From assembly GCA_027625145.1 (NCBI GenBank), contig JAQBXK010000009.1:1-63069 (forward strand): a stretch of DNA of 63,069 nucleotides, given 5' to 3'. Positions 25,863 through 36,094 of this stretch are shown piece after piece; the first letter of the stretch is position 1, and the number at the start of each line of letters is the position of its first letter. The notes beneath the pieces are model-generated. The model was not told the DNA's origin, ran no database searches, and saw only the letters and a program-made list of their open reading frames with translations. A program made the translations under genes and the position numbers. The stretch comes from Pseudomonadota bacterium (lineage in GTDB: Bacteria > Pseudomonadota > Alphaproteobacteria > Puniceispirillales > Marisalimonadaceae).

Positions 25863-28800
25863 CTATAAGTAACTTATTTTACTTATACCTTTAATGTGTG
25901 AAATTTGATTTAAAAATTCTTCCGAAAACTTTACATTTTCTATAGCCTTAATTTCAATAATTTTTTTATCTACATAAAGTTTAAAAAAAACTGAAGATGC
26001 ACCTTTTTTAAAAAATGTTAAAGTAGATTTAATCTTTTCAACAACAGTTAAATCAACTATTGTAATAATTATATTAAACTTTGTATTAGTCATATACTCA
26101 TCAAATTTCCTTAGTCTTTTAGCAATAATTCTTATCCCCTGATTATCTTCACGCTTAATTTCAGCATCGATTAATATTGGTTTGCTTTCATTAAGCAAAA
26201 ATTCATATTTTTCTAAAATATCAGAGTATAATACTATTTCACAATTACCACCTAAATCATTTAATTGAATAGTTGCCCATTTGCCTCTTGGAGATTGTCT
26301 TTTTTGAACTTTGAAAATCAAACCGCATAATTGAATAATTTTTTTTTCAAAATTATTCTTAAAGTTTTCTAATAATTGAGACGAGTTTATAATCTTTAAA
26401 TTTTTCATGACAATAGAAAAATTATCAAGAGGATGTGATGACAAATATATTCCAAGTGATGTAAATTCGTTATTTAATTTTTCAAGAAACGTCCACTCTA
26501 ACAATTCTGGTATATCGATCATTAATTCATTATTATCAATGTTATTAAATAAATTTTCTTGATTAGAAATCATGTCTTTTTGAATAGCTTGAGAATAATT
26601 TAACATTAAATCAATGGAAGAAAAAAGTTTATTTCTATTGTTCTCCAAACAATCAAATGCTCCTGACTTTATTAAACTTTCCAAAGCTTTTTTTCCAATA
26701 GAATTATGTGGAACCTTATGGAAAAAATCATCCATATTTTTAAAAAAACCTTTTTCATTTCTAGCCTGAATAATTTTAATAATTGCTTCGTTACCAACAT
26801 TTTTTAGAGAAGATAATGAGTATCTTATAAATGGGTCTTTATTATCGATATTTTCAATAGAAAAATAATTTTTACTATTATTAATACATGGAGGTTTAAG
26901 TGCAATATTTAATCTTTTTAAATCATGATAAAAAACTGATAATTTTTCTGAATTATTAAATTCAATTGACATCATTGATGCAAAAAATTCTTTAGGAAAA
27001 TTACATTTTATCCAAGCAGTTTGATAAGCAATTAATGCATAAGCCGCTGCATGAGATTTGTTAAATCCATACCCAGCGAATGCTGAAATTTGATCAAAAA
27101 TTTTCTTCGCTTTATTTTCATCTATCCCTTTATGCAACGCACCTTTTAAAAAAGCATTTTTTTGTTGAAACATTTCATCTTTATCTTTTTTCCCCATCGC
27201 TCTTCTTAATATATCTGCGCTTCCCAATGAAAAGTTAGCTAGCACTTGAGCAGCTCTTAAAACTTGCTCTTGATATATAAAAATTCCATAAGTTTCTTTG
27301 AGTACTTCTTCTAAATCTGCATGCATATAAGTAATATTTTCATTTCCATGCTTTCTATTAATGTAGGTGGGAATATTCTCCATTGGCCCAGGACGATATA
27401 ATGAAACTACAGCTATAATATCTTCAAATCTATCAGGCTTTAAACCAATCAGGACATCTCTCATACCAGCTGATTCTAATTGAAAAACACCAACAGTATC
27501 TCCAGTCGATAGCATTTCATAGGTTTTAACGTCGTTGAGCAATATATTAGATAAATTAAAGTTTTCTTGTTTTTTCTTAATTAAACTCTCTGCTTTTGAT
27601 AAAACCGTTAATGTTTTTAGACCTAAAAAATCAAACTTTACCAAACCTGCTTTTTCAACAAACTTCATGTTAAATTGAGTTGCAGGCATTTCTTCATCAT
27701 TTAATTTATAGAGAGGCACCAATTCATTTAATGGTCTATCTCCAATAACTAATCCTGCAGCATGAGTTGAAACATGTCTATTTAATCCTTCAAGATCTAT
27801 TGCTGTTGATAAAAGGCTCTTAACTTGATCATTATCAGACATCTCTTTTCTTAAAAGTTCTTCACTATTAATAGCTTCTTGAATAGTTAATGGATTAGCT
27901 GGAATTAAGGGTATTAATTTAGCTATTTTATCAACATGACCATAGGGCATTTCCATAACTCTACCCACATCTCTGATAGCAGCTTTAGCCTGCAAACTTC
28001 CAAAAGTTATAATTTGCGCTACCCTATCATGACCATATCTATTTCTAACATAATCAATTACTTCACCACGCCTATCTTGACAAAAATCAATATCAAAATC
28101 AGGCATTGAAACACGTTCTGGATTTAAAAATCTTTCAAATAACAACCCCCATTTTATAGGATCTAGATCAGTAATTTCAAGAGCCCAAGCTACTATAGAG
28201 CCAGCTCCTGAACCTCGACCAGGCCCTACAGGAATATTATTATCTTTTGACCACTTAATAAAATCATACACTATTAAAAAATAACCTGAAAAACCCATAT
28301 TATTAATAATATCTAATTCATTTTTTAATCTATCATTATATAAACTTTTTTTATCACTAGAAAATTTTTCAAGTGACATTTGAAATCTTTTTTCTATGCC
28401 TTCTAGTGAAATTTTAATGAGATAATTATTTTCAGTAATATTATCTAAATCAGGGAATCTAGGCAAAATAGGTTCGTGACCTTTTACTGAAAAGGAAGAT
28501 CTTTTAGCTATTACAATGGTATTTTCTATAGCTTCAGGAAGATCTTTAAACAACTCAGTCATCTGGTCAGTACTTTTTAAGTAATGTTCTCTAGTCAAAA
28601 CCCTTCTGTTTGGTGAAGATATAGTTAAACCTTTATCTATACATGTTAATATTTGATGTGAATAATATTTATCTGGAGATTGAAAATAACAATCATTAGT
28701 AGCTACAATTGGCAAATTTAAATCTTTAGCAGCATTTAGAAGTATAGGTTCAGAAACATCTTCAGTTGACATACCATGTCTTTGTATCTCAATATATAAA

Positions 28801-29291
28801 TTATCATTAAATATTTCTTGAAGTAATTTTAAACGAGTATAAACAAGTTTGCTGTTTGCTATACTTGCAGGGTTGCCAATAAAACCCTTTTCAACTCCAC
28901 CAGTTAATAGAATTAACCCATCATGATGTTTTTTAAGATTGTTATAACTAACAATTCTTTCAAATTCACTATTAGTAGTGAAATTACTCGAAATTTTTAA
29001 TAAGTTCTTATAGCCTTTCTCATTTTTAGCAATTAGAACTACTTCACCTACATTAATTTCATCAAAAGAGGATTCTGCTATTTGAACTTGAATACCTATA
29101 ATTGGTTGTATACCTAAAGAAACCATTTTCAATGAAAACTCTAATACACCAAACATATTAGATGTATCAGTAATTGCAATTGCAGGCTGAAAATTTTCTA
29201 TACAAAATTTTGATAAATAATCAAATGATAACATCCCTTCAGCTAAAGAAAAATTAGAATGATTTCTAAGATGAATAAAGTTTTGTTTCAT
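25863..29291 (-). CDS. dnaE: DNA polymerase III alpha subunit
   Basis: Replicative polymerase. N-terminal PHP domain (H-L-R-N-H-S-N-F-S-L-A-E-G), then the polymerase core with the catalytic P-D-F-D-I-D-F at residues 397-403 and G-P-G-R-G-S-G-A-G-S at about 356. A helix-hairpin-helix region and an OB domain follow (R-G-K-W-A-T-I-Q-L-N-D). 1142 aa fits a normal DnaE1 rather than the mutagenic DnaE2. 13 bases after lolD in the conserved proS-lolC-lolD-dnaE order. Confidence 0.97.
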   Translation of the reverse strand: MKQNFIHLRNHSNFSLAEGMLSFDYLSKFCIENFQPAIAITDTSNMFGVLEFSLKMVSLGIQPIIGIQVQIAESSFDEINVGEVVLIAKNEKGYKNLLKISSNFTTNSEFERIVSYNNLKKHHDGLILLTGGVEKGFIGNPASIANSKLVYTRLKLLQEIFNDNLYIEIQRHGMSTEDVSEPILLNAAKDLNLPIVATNDCYFQSPDKYYSHQILTCIDKGLTISSPNRRVLTREHYLKSTDQMTELFKDLPEAIENTIVIAKRSSFSVKGHEPILPRFPDLDNITENNYLIKISLEGIEKRFQMSLEKFSSDKKSLYNDRLKNELDIINNMGFSGYFLIVYDFIKWSKDNNIPVGPGRGSGAGSIVAWALEITDLDPIKWGLLFERFLNPERVSMPDFDIDFCQDRRGEVIDYVRNRYGHDRVAQIITFGSLQAKAAIRDVGRVMEMPYGHVDKIAKLIPLIPANPLTIQEAINSEELLRKEMSDNDQVKSLLSTAIDLEGLNRHVSTHAAGLVIGDRPLNELVPLYKLNDEEMPATQFNMKFVEKAGLVKFDFLGLKTLTVLSKAESLIKKKQENFNLSNILLNDVKTYEMLSTGDTVGVFQLESAGMRDVLIGLKPDRFEDIIAVVSLYRPGPMENIPTYINRKHGNENITYMHADLEEVLKETYGIFIYQEQVLRAAQVLANFSLGSADILRRAMGKKDKDEMFQQKNAFLKGALHKGIDENKAKKIFDQISAFAGYGFNKSHAAAYALIAYQTAWIKCNFPKEFFASMMSIEFNNSEKLSVFYHDLKRLNIALKPPCINNSKNYFSIENIDNKDPFIRYSLSSLKNVGNEAIIKIIQARNEKGFFKNMDDFFHKVPHNSIGKKALESLIKSGAFDCLENNRNKLFSSIDLMLNYSQAIQKDMISNQENLFNNIDNNELMIDIPELLEWTFLEKLNNEFTSLGIYLSSHPLDNFSIVMKNLKIINSSQLLENFKNNFEKKIIQLCGLIFKVQKRQSPRGKWATIQLNDLGGNCEIVLYSDILEKYEFLLNESKPILIDAEIKREDNQGIRIIAKRLRKFDEYMTNTKFNIIITIVDLTVVEKIKSTLTFFKKGASSVFFKLYVDKKIIEIKAIENVKFSEEFLNQISHIKGISKISYL

Positions 29292-29304
29292 ATTCTAATT
29301 TTTT

Positions 29305-30012
29305 CTAGATTATAAGTTTAGAGTTTTTAATAAATCCATTTTCTAATGTTATCAACCTATCCATAGAATTAGCTAAATCAAGGTTATGAGTGGCTATAAT
29401 GCAACTAATTCCAATAGATTTGACTAATTTATGTAGTAATTCAAAAACTTTTCTTGCCGTTACTGGATCAAGGTTTCCTGTTGGTTCATCTGCTAAAATT
29501 AAGTTTGGATTGTTAGCTAAAGCCCTTGCTATAGCGACCCTTTGAGCTTCTCCACCAGATAGATTTGCAGGTCTAAAAGAAAATCGTTTTTCTAAACCAA
29601 GCGTTGATAATATTTCTTTAGCATTCGATAAAGATTCTTTTTTATTAACTCCCATTAATAATTGTGGCAACATAACATTTTCAATAGAGGAAAACTCAGG
29701 AAAAAGTCTATGTGATTGGAAAATAAATCCTATATTTTTACCTCTCAAAATAGTTTTTTGCTCTTCATCTATTAAGTTACAATTGGTTCCACAAAAATTA
29801 ACTTCACCATTGCTTGGATTTTCAAGCAAGCCAGCTATATTTAAGAGTGTTGATTTACCAGTTCCGCTTGGTCCAGTTAAAGCAATTATCTCTCCTTTGG
29901 AAACTTCTAAATTAATATCTTTTAAAACTTCAATATTATTATTATTTTGAGAGTAAGTATGAGAAATCTTATTTAAGGTTAATATTTTATCATTAAATAC
30001 TTTATTATTCAT
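29305..30012 (-). CDS. lolD: Lipoprotein-releasing ABC transporter ATPase LolD
   Basis: ATPase that powers release of outer-membrane lipoproteins from the inner membrane to LolA. Walker A G-P-S-G-T-G-K-S-T, signature L-S-G-G-E-A-Q-R-V-A-I-A-R-A-L, Walker B L-I-L-A-D-E-P-T-G-N-L-D and switch His (A-T-H-N-L). 235 aa. It overlaps lolC by 8 bases. Confidence 0.95.
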   Translation of the reverse strand: MNNKVFNDKILTLNKISHTYSQNNNNIEVLKDINLEVSKGEIIALTGPSGTGKSTLLNIAGLLENPSNGEVNFCGTNCNLIDEEQKTILRGKNIGFIFQSHRLFPEFSSIENVMLPQLLMGVNKKESLSNAKEILSTLGLEKRFSFRPANLSGGEAQRVAIARALANNPNLILADEPTGNLDPVTARKVFELLHKLVKSIGISCIIATHNLDLANSMDRLITLENGFIKNSKLII

Positions 30013-31264
30013 ACCTTAGGGCCTCGGCTGGTGAAATTCGAGAAGCTTTCCATGCAGGAAACACACTTGCTAATAAAGTAAGGGATAATGAAATAAAAAT
30101 CACTGTTGATACTTCACTTATATTAATATTTGAAGGTAATTTAGATAAAAAATAAATTTCTGCTGAGAACAAATCAGACCCAAGAAGAGTAGTTAAAAAA
30201 CCTCTTATAACTTCAATATTAGAAGCGATAATAATTCCTAAAAAAGCACCAAATAAAGTCCCTAAAAAACCAATAATTGACGCTGTTAAAATAAAAATTC
30301 TGATTATAACATATTTTGAAGCTCCCATAGTTCTCATCAGCGCTATATCTGATTTTTTTGTTTGAACTAACATTGTCATTGAGGATATTATATTAAAAGC
30401 AGCAACAAGAATTATTAAACTTAAAATAACAAACATTACATTTTTTTCTACTGCTAAAGCAGACATAAAAGCAGAGTTTCTTTTTTTCCAATCTATTACT
30501 AATAAATCATTATTTAACTTAAGCTTTATTGTAGATAAAGCTATAGATGTAAACTTTTGATTTTTTAAAAAAACCTCAATGCCATGAGCTATATTTTTTG
30601 TAGACAGAAATAGTTCAGCTTTTTTCCAAGGAATAAATATAAAGTTATTATCATATTCATACATTCCTATATCAAAGAGACCTGCAATCTTAAAATTTTG
30701 CTTTATAGGCAAAACTCCTAATGCCGTTTCCATTCCATTCGGTGAAATAAGGGTGACAAAGTCACCAGTATTAACATTTAGTCTTTGAGCTAATCTATAA
30801 CCAATAATTATCTCTTCTTTATTTTTATAGTTATCAATAGTTTTTTGATTTAATGATTTCCATAACAGTTTTTTTGCAGCTAAGTCTGACCAATTAAGAC
30901 CTCTTATAATTACTCCAGAAACAGTTGCTTTCGTTTTAGCTAACGCTTGCCCCTCAAGATGGGGTGTAACTGCATCAACATTAGCAACATCTGAAATTTG
31001 TTTTATTATATCGTTATAATTAGATATAAAAGGTCCATTTTTGCCATAAATAACAAGATGACCATTAATACCAAGAATTCTATCTACTAATTCTGTTCTA
31101 AAGCCATTCATAACAGACATAACAACAATTAAAGTTGCAACACCGAGCATAATTCCAATTAAAGAAAACCAGGCTGAAATAGATATAAATCCTTCAACTC
31201 TTCTAGACTTAATATATCTAAAAGCTATCATTTGTTCTGTTTTATTAAAAAGTAAAAACTTCAC
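30005..31264 (-). CDS. lolC: Lipoprotein-releasing ABC transporter permease LolC/LolE
   Basis: Inner-membrane permease partner of LolD. 419 aa with the MacB/FtsX fold: one N-terminal membrane helix (residues about 25-50), a periplasmic domain to about 265, then three C-terminal helices. Motif I-A-F-R-Y-I-K-S-R-R at the start and P-A-W-K-A-S-R-I-S-P-A-E-A-L-R-Y-E at the end. Only one permease gene is present, as is usual for alphaproteobacteria (LolF-like homodimer). Confidence 0.93.
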   Translation of the reverse strand: MKFLLFNKTEQMIAFRYIKSRRVEGFISISAWFSLIGIMLGVATLIVVMSVMNGFRTELVDRILGINGHLVIYGKNGPFISNYNDIIKQISDVANVDAVTPHLEGQALAKTKATVSGVIIRGLNWSDLAAKKLLWKSLNQKTIDNYKNKEEIIIGYRLAQRLNVNTGDFVTLISPNGMETALGVLPIKQNFKIAGLFDIGMYEYDNNFIFIPWKKAELFLSTKNIAHGIEVFLKNQKFTSIALSTIKLKLNNDLLVIDWKKRNSAFMSALAVEKNVMFVILSLIILVAAFNIISSMTMLVQTKKSDIALMRTMGASKYVIIRIFILTASIIGFLGTLFGAFLGIIIASNIEVIRGFLTTLLGSDLFSAEIYFLSKLPSNINISEVSTVIFISLSLTLLASVFPAWKASRISPAEALRYE

Positions 31265-31274
31265 TATAAACCTA

Positions 31275-32591
31275 TTAATTTGTACTTATAAAATTTATTA
31301 ATTCATCATAAGATAATTTTTTTATCTCACCATTTTTTCTATCTTTAAGATCAAATATTTTATCTTTTATTCCTCTTGGACCTATTATTATTTGGAAAGG
31401 TATTCCAATCAAATCTGCCTTTGCTAATTTAGATCCAGCTCTATCCATTGTATCATCATAAAGAACAGTCTTGGACATGCTTTTAATTTTGTTATAAAGA
31501 TCATAACAAATATTGTCACAATCATCATCTCCATTTTTTAAGTTAATTAAATTATAATACCAAGGTGTTAATTCTTTTGGCCATATTATACCCTTTTCAT
31601 CATGATTTGCTTCTATAACAGCGCCAACAAGTCTAGATAAACCTACACCATATGATCCCATATAGGCAGGAATATTATTCCCAATATTTGTATTAATATT
31701 AGCCTGCATAGGTTTAGAATATTTTTGACCAAAATGGAAAATATGTCCCACTTCAATACCTCGAGATTTAATTAAATTATTTAAATCTTTATTATATGCT
31801 TTTGGATCATGCTTCTCATCTGTAGCTGCATAAAAAGATGTGTATTTATCAACCATATCTTGAAGATTAGAATCATAATTAACTTCATTTAAAATTCCGT
31901 CAAAGCTTAATAATTCTTTTTCAAGATAAACTTCACTTTCTCCTGTTTCAGCAATTATAATAAACTCATGACTCAAATCGCCTCCAATTGGACCAGTGTC
32001 GGCTTTCATTGGAATAGCTTTCAATCCCATTTTTTTAAATAATTTCATATAAGCAACAAACATTTTATTATATGAAGTTATTGATGATTCGTAATCAACA
32101 TCAAATGAATAAGCATCCTTCATTAGAAATTCTCGACCTCTCATAACGCCAAATCTAGGTCTAAGCTCATCTCTAAACTTCCATTGAATATGAAAAAGAT
32201 TTAAAGGTAATTCTTTATAACTTTTAACGTGAGTTCTAAAAATGTCAGTCACTAATTCTTCATTTGTAGGTCCATATAACAAGTCCCTATCATTTCTATC
32301 TTTAATACGAAGCATTTCTTTTCCATAATCTTCGTATCTTCCGGATTCTTTCCAAATTTCTGCTGGTTGTAAAGTTGGCATTAAAATTTCATTTGCTCCA
32401 GCAAGCAACATTTCATTTTTACAAATATTTGTGATTTTATCTAAAATAATTTTTCCAAGTGGAAGCCATGAATAAATACCCGATGCAGATTGCTGACAAA
32501 GGCCTGTACGGAGCATAAGTACATGAGAAGCTATTAGAGCTTCTTTAGGATTTTCTTTTAAAATTGGAATAAAAAAACGAGATAATAACAT
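31275..32591 (-). CDS. proS: Prolyl-tRNA synthetase, short type
   Basis: Charges tRNA-Pro. Class II motifs: motif 1 region G-I-Y-S-W-L-P-L-G, motif 2 F-R-D-E-L-R-P-R-F-G-V-M-R-G-R-E-F-L-M-K-D and motif 3 G-S-Y-G-V-G-L-S-R. At 438 aa it lacks the inserted editing domain of the 570-aa E. coli enzyme, a known alphaproteobacterial form. It is the first gene of the minus-strand block and diverges from hemB. Confidence 0.96.
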   Translation of the reverse strand: MLLSRFFIPILKENPKEALIASHVLMLRTGLCQQSASGIYSWLPLGKIILDKITNICKNEMLLAGANEILMPTLQPAEIWKESGRYEDYGKEMLRIKDRNDRDLLYGPTNEELVTDIFRTHVKSYKELPLNLFHIQWKFRDELRPRFGVMRGREFLMKDAYSFDVDYESSITSYNKMFVAYMKLFKKMGLKAIPMKADTGPIGGDLSHEFIIIAETGESEVYLEKELLSFDGILNEVNYDSNLQDMVDKYTSFYAATDEKHDPKAYNKDLNNLIKSRGIEVGHIFHFGQKYSKPMQANINTNIGNNIPAYMGSYGVGLSRLVGAVIEANHDEKGIIWPKELTPWYYNLINLKNGDDDCDNICYDLYNKIKSMSKTVLYDDTMDRAGSKLAKADLIGIPFQIIIGPRGIKDKIFDLKDRKNGEIKKLSYDELINFISTN

Positions 32592-32712
32592 TTAAGATGA
32601 CCCTTTTTTAAAATCATAATTATAAACACGAAATAAAAAAATAAAACTAAGTTGATTGATAGTTTATTGAGGTATAAATTGCAATATAAGGAAATATTAT
32701 AGGAAAATAAAA
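32592..32712. promoter_or_regulatory. Divergent promoter region, proS / hemB
   Basis: A 121-base AT-rich spacer separates the two divergent genes, so it should hold promoters for both the long minus-strand block and hemB. No distinct operator dyad is visible. Confidence 0.4.
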
Positions 32713-33741
32713 ATGACAAACCCTTCAAATAAATTACATAGTCTAAATAGCTTTCCTAGAATAAGAATGCGAAGAAATAGAATGAAGAATTTTTCTAGAA
32801 GGCTTGTCAGCGAAAACACAATATCAACTGATGATCTTATTTATCCAATTTTCATTACTTTTGGTAATAATAAAAAAGAACCAATTGAATCAATGCCTGG
32901 AATACATAGATTTTCTTTAGACTTATTAAAAGAAGAAATAGAATATATTTCTTCTTTAGATATTCCCGCAATTGCATTTTTTCCAATGATACAACAAAGT
33001 TTAAAAAGTTCTGATGGTAAAGAAGCATTTAATAAAGACAATTTAATTTGTGAAGCTATCAAAATTTCAAAAAGTATAAATAAGAATTTAGGGGTTATTT
33101 GTGATGTAGCTTTAGATCCTTATACCGATCATGGACATGACGGCATAATAATTAATGACGAAATTGATAATGATCAAACTTTAAAAACATTATGTAAACA
33201 AGCATTGGTTCAAGCTGAAGCAGGATGTGATATAATTGCTCCAAGTGATATGATGGATGGCAGAGTTGGTATTATAAGGGATGCATTAGATAATGCGGGT
33301 TACAACGATGTACAAATTATGTCATATGGAGCAAAATATGCATCTGCTTTTTATGGTCCATTTAGAGATGCTATTGGATCTTTAGGTAATTTATCGACTA
33401 AAGGTAAGCAAAGTTATCAAATGGACCCTTCTAACTCAGATGAAGCTCTAAAAGAAATTGCTTTAGACTTAAGTGAAGGAGCAGATATGGTAATTATTAA
33501 ACCTGGGATGCCATATCTAGACATTATTTATAGAGTTAAACAGGAATTTAAAATACCAGTTTACGCCTATCAAGTTTCTGGCGAATATTCAATGATAATG
33601 GGCGGAATCAAAAATGGCTGGTTTGATGAAAAAAAAATAATTATGGAGAGTTTGATGGCATTCAAACGAGCTGGATGTAATGGTATCATAACTTATTTTG
33701 CTCCATTCATTGCCCAGCAATTAAAAGACAATAAAAAATAA
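32713..33741 (+). CDS. hemB: Delta-aminolevulinic acid dehydratase (porphobilinogen synthase)
   Basis: Joins two 5-aminolevulinate molecules to porphobilinogen in haem synthesis. Schiff-base lysines lie in M-S-Y-G-A-K-Y-A-S-A-F-Y-G-P-F-R-D-A and I-I-K-P-G-M-P-Y-L-D-I. The metal-site segment reads C-D-V-A-L-D-P-Y-T-D-H-G-H-D-G; the zinc cysteine cluster is replaced by Ala/Asp, which points to the magnesium-dependent type. 342 aa. Confidence 0.97.
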   Translation: MTNPSNKLHSLNSFPRIRMRRNRMKNFSRRLVSENTISTDDLIYPIFITFGNNKKEPIESMPGIHRFSLDLLKEEIEYISSLDIPAIAFFPMIQQSLKSSDGKEAFNKDNLICEAIKISKSINKNLGVICDVALDPYTDHGHDGIIINDEIDNDQTLKTLCKQALVQAEAGCDIIAPSDMMDGRVGIIRDALDNAGYNDVQIMSYGAKYASAFYGPFRDAIGSLGNLSTKGKQSYQMDPSNSDEALKEIALDLSEGADMVIIKPGMPYLDIIYRVKQEFKIPVYAYQVSGEYSMIMGGIKNGWFDEKKIIMESLMAFKRAGCNGIITYFAPFIAQQLKDNKK

Positions 33742-33764
33742 ATATTTAAGTCGTATATAAATGC

Positions 33765-34481
33765 ATGATGGAAATTAAAAAAAATATTTTAGAACAATCA
33801 ATATATATGCTTACGAAAGCTGCGCCATGCCCATACATATCTGAGCGGGTGGAAAAAAGAATTGCTACAGATATTACATTTAATAACTCAATCCATGATG
33901 AATTAGTAATAAATGGATTTAGAAGAGTAGAAAATTGGATGTATAGACCAGCATGCGATAACTGTAATTCATGTAAATCATATAGAGTTATTATTAATAA
34001 TTTTAAATTTACTAAAAGCTTAAAACGTATTTCTAATAATTTAAATTATATAAATATTGAAATCGTTAAAAATATTGCCACTCAAGAACATTATAGTTTG
34101 TTTAAAAAATATCAATTACATAGACATCCAGGAGGATCAATGTCCAACATGAGTGAAGATGATTTTATTTCTATGATAGAAATATCTTCTGTTAAAACAT
34201 ATTTAATGGAATTTAGAGATAATTTTAAAAAATTATTAGGGGTTATGTTATTTGATAAACAAAATAATGCTTTATCTGCGGTGTATAGTTTTTTTAATCC
34301 TGATTTAAGTAAATTTGGAATAGGTAATTTTATGATTATTAAATGCCTCATGTATGGAATGGAAAATAATTACAAGTATTTGTATCTAGGATATTATATT
34401 AAAGAAGTCTCTAGTATGGCTTATAAAATCCGTTTTAAACCTGGTCAAATATTAGAAGACGGTTCATGGAATAACATTTAA
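33765..34481 (+). CDS. bpt: Leucyl (or arginyl) transferase of the N-degron pathway
   Basis: Adds an amino acid, leucine in the Bpt type, to proteins with N-terminal Asp/Glu, marking them for ClpS/ClpAP. Family hallmarks: P-C-P-Y-I at the start, W-M-Y-R-P-A-C-D-N-C-N-S-C-K-S-Y-R (Cys cluster), H-R-H-P-G-G-S-M and the end Y-L-G-Y-Y-I-K-E-V-S-S-M-A-Y-K-I-R-F-K-P. 238 aa. It follows hemB by 23 bases. Its stop is separated by only 2 bases from the stop of the convergent ggt gene. Confidence 0.9.
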   Translation: MMEIKKNILEQSIYMLTKAAPCPYISERVEKRIATDITFNNSIHDELVINGFRRVENWMYRPACDNCNSCKSYRVIINNFKFTKSLKRISNNLNYINIEIVKNIATQEHYSLFKKYQLHRHPGGSMSNMSEDDFISMIEISSVKTYLMEFRDNFKKLLGVMLFDKQNNALSAVYSFFNPDLSKFGIGNFMIIKCLMYGMENNYKYLYLGYYIKEVSSMAYKIRFKPGQILEDGSWNNI

Positions 34482-34483
34482 TC

Positions 34484-36076
34484 CTATTCTCCTATTGAAG
34501 ATCCATCACTTCTTAAATCAAAGGCGCCTTCAATTAAACCATTCGGATGTCTGACTATCGCGCCCGCATGACCCATAACTTCTTCAAATTCACCAAGTAA
34601 TTCAAGATTATGACCAATATTTTTTAATTTATTATATATATCACTAGAGAACCTATTTTCAATTTTTAAAGATGTACTTTCGTCTCCCCAAGTTTTGCCT
34701 AATAACCAGCGAGGTTTGTCAATTGAAGATTGAAGATCTAAATTTTGATAAGCATATCTTGAAAAAACTGTAGCTTGAGTTTGAGGTTGACCTTCACCGC
34801 CCATAGTACCATATGGCATAACTCTACCATCATCAAAATGAGCAAGAGCAGGTTGAATAGTATGAAAAGGTCGACGTCCAGGAATTAATTTATTAAAATG
34901 TTTTTCATCTAAAGAAAAACTAATGCCTCTATTTTGCATAGTAATGCCTGTCTCAGGCAATATTAAGCCTGAACCAAATTCCCAGTATATACTTTGAATA
35001 AAACTTACAGAATTACCATAATTATCTGAAGCACCTAGCCAAACAGTGTCACCTCCAACTGAAGCCTCTGGCCAAGGAAGTGCTTTATTTTGATCAACAT
35101 CATTAGATAATGATTTAATAAAATTACTTTCTAAAAATGCATTAACATCAGTAGACATGTAGTTAGGATCACATACAAAATTATCTCTAACTTTGAATGC
35201 AACTTTTGTAGCCTCAACTATATTATGTATCAGAGAAAAATCATCATCATAACAATTACTTAAATTATTAAGAACTCCTAATATTAATAATGAAGCGATA
35301 CCTTGTGTTGGAGGAGGTAAATTATAAATATTTGCTTTGTTGATTTTTAAATTTAAAGGTTTTACAAATGAAGCCTTAAAATTCAAAAAATCATTTATTC
35401 TTAAAGGTGACCCTAAACGTTCAAGTTCTGAACATATCTTATTTGCTAGATCACCATTATAGAAGTCATCAAAGCCATTTTTAATTAAACATGAAAAAGT
35501 TTCTGACATGGCTGAAAACTTTAATTTATCACCAATAATTGGTAATTTATTATTAATAAGATAAATTTCATTAAATCCAGGTATATCTTTTAATTGTGAG
35601 TACTTAGATGTTAAATTATTACTTAAAGTGTTTGTAACAGCAATTCCATTTTTAGAAGTTTGTTCTGCATCATATAAAAGTCTACTAAGAGGCAATTTTC
35701 CTCCGAGTTCTTTTACACTAAAATCATATGCAGCTTTCCATCCAGCAACAGCTCCTGGAACAGTTAAAGCAGCTAATGATCCTCTAGTTGGAATAGTATT
35801 AAAACCTTTTCTTTTATAGAATTCAATATCAGCAAGTTTAGCTGCACTTCCACATGCTTCGATCGCAGAAACTTTATTATTTTTATCAGAAATTAACCAA
35901 AAGTTATCGCCACCCATTGAATTCATATGGGGGTAAACTACAGCAATCATGGCTGCTGAAGCAATCATAGCTTCAACAGCATTGCCACCCTCTTTCATGA
36001 TATCTGCACCAGTCTTTGAAGCAAGATGGTGAGGCGCAACCATCATGTTTTTAAATGACATTTTTGATGATTGCAT
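34484..36076 (-). CDS. ggt: Gamma-glutamyltransferase-like Ntn hydrolase
   Basis: GGT family: hydrolyses or transfers gamma-glutamyl groups, or acts on acyl-amide analogues. N-terminal H-H-L-A-S-K-T-G-A-D-I-M-K-E-G-G-N-A-V-E-A, G-S-L-A-A-L-T-V-P-G-A-V-A-G-W, the likely autocleavage Thr in G-G-D-T-V-W-L-G-A-S-D and the end-domain M-P-Y-G-T-M-G-G-E-G-Q-P-Q. 530 aa with no visible signal peptide, so probably cytoplasmic, unlike periplasmic E. coli GGT. It lies 18 bases downstream of the TRAP membrane gene dctM, so it is probably the last gene of that operon and may process the imported compound. Confidence 0.88.
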   Translation of the reverse strand: MQSSKMSFKNMMVAPHHLASKTGADIMKEGGNAVEAMIASAAMIAVVYPHMNSMGGDNFWLISDKNNKVSAIEACGSAAKLADIEFYKRKGFNTIPTRGSLAALTVPGAVAGWKAAYDFSVKELGGKLPLSRLLYDAEQTSKNGIAVTNTLSNNLTSKYSQLKDIPGFNEIYLINNKLPIIGDKLKFSAMSETFSCLIKNGFDDFYNGDLANKICSELERLGSPLRINDFLNFKASFVKPLNLKINKANIYNLPPPTQGIASLLILGVLNNLSNCYDDDFSLIHNIVEATKVAFKVRDNFVCDPNYMSTDVNAFLESNFIKSLSNDVDQNKALPWPEASVGGDTVWLGASDNYGNSVSFIQSIYWEFGSGLILPETGITMQNRGISFSLDEKHFNKLIPGRRPFHTIQPALAHFDDGRVMPYGTMGGEGQPQTQATVFSRYAYQNLDLQSSIDKPRWLLGKTWGDESTSLKIENRFSSDIYNKLKNIGHNLELLGEFEEVMGHAGAIVRHPNGLIEGAFDLRSDGSSIGE

Positions 36077-36094
36077 TATTTATACCTTAAAATT

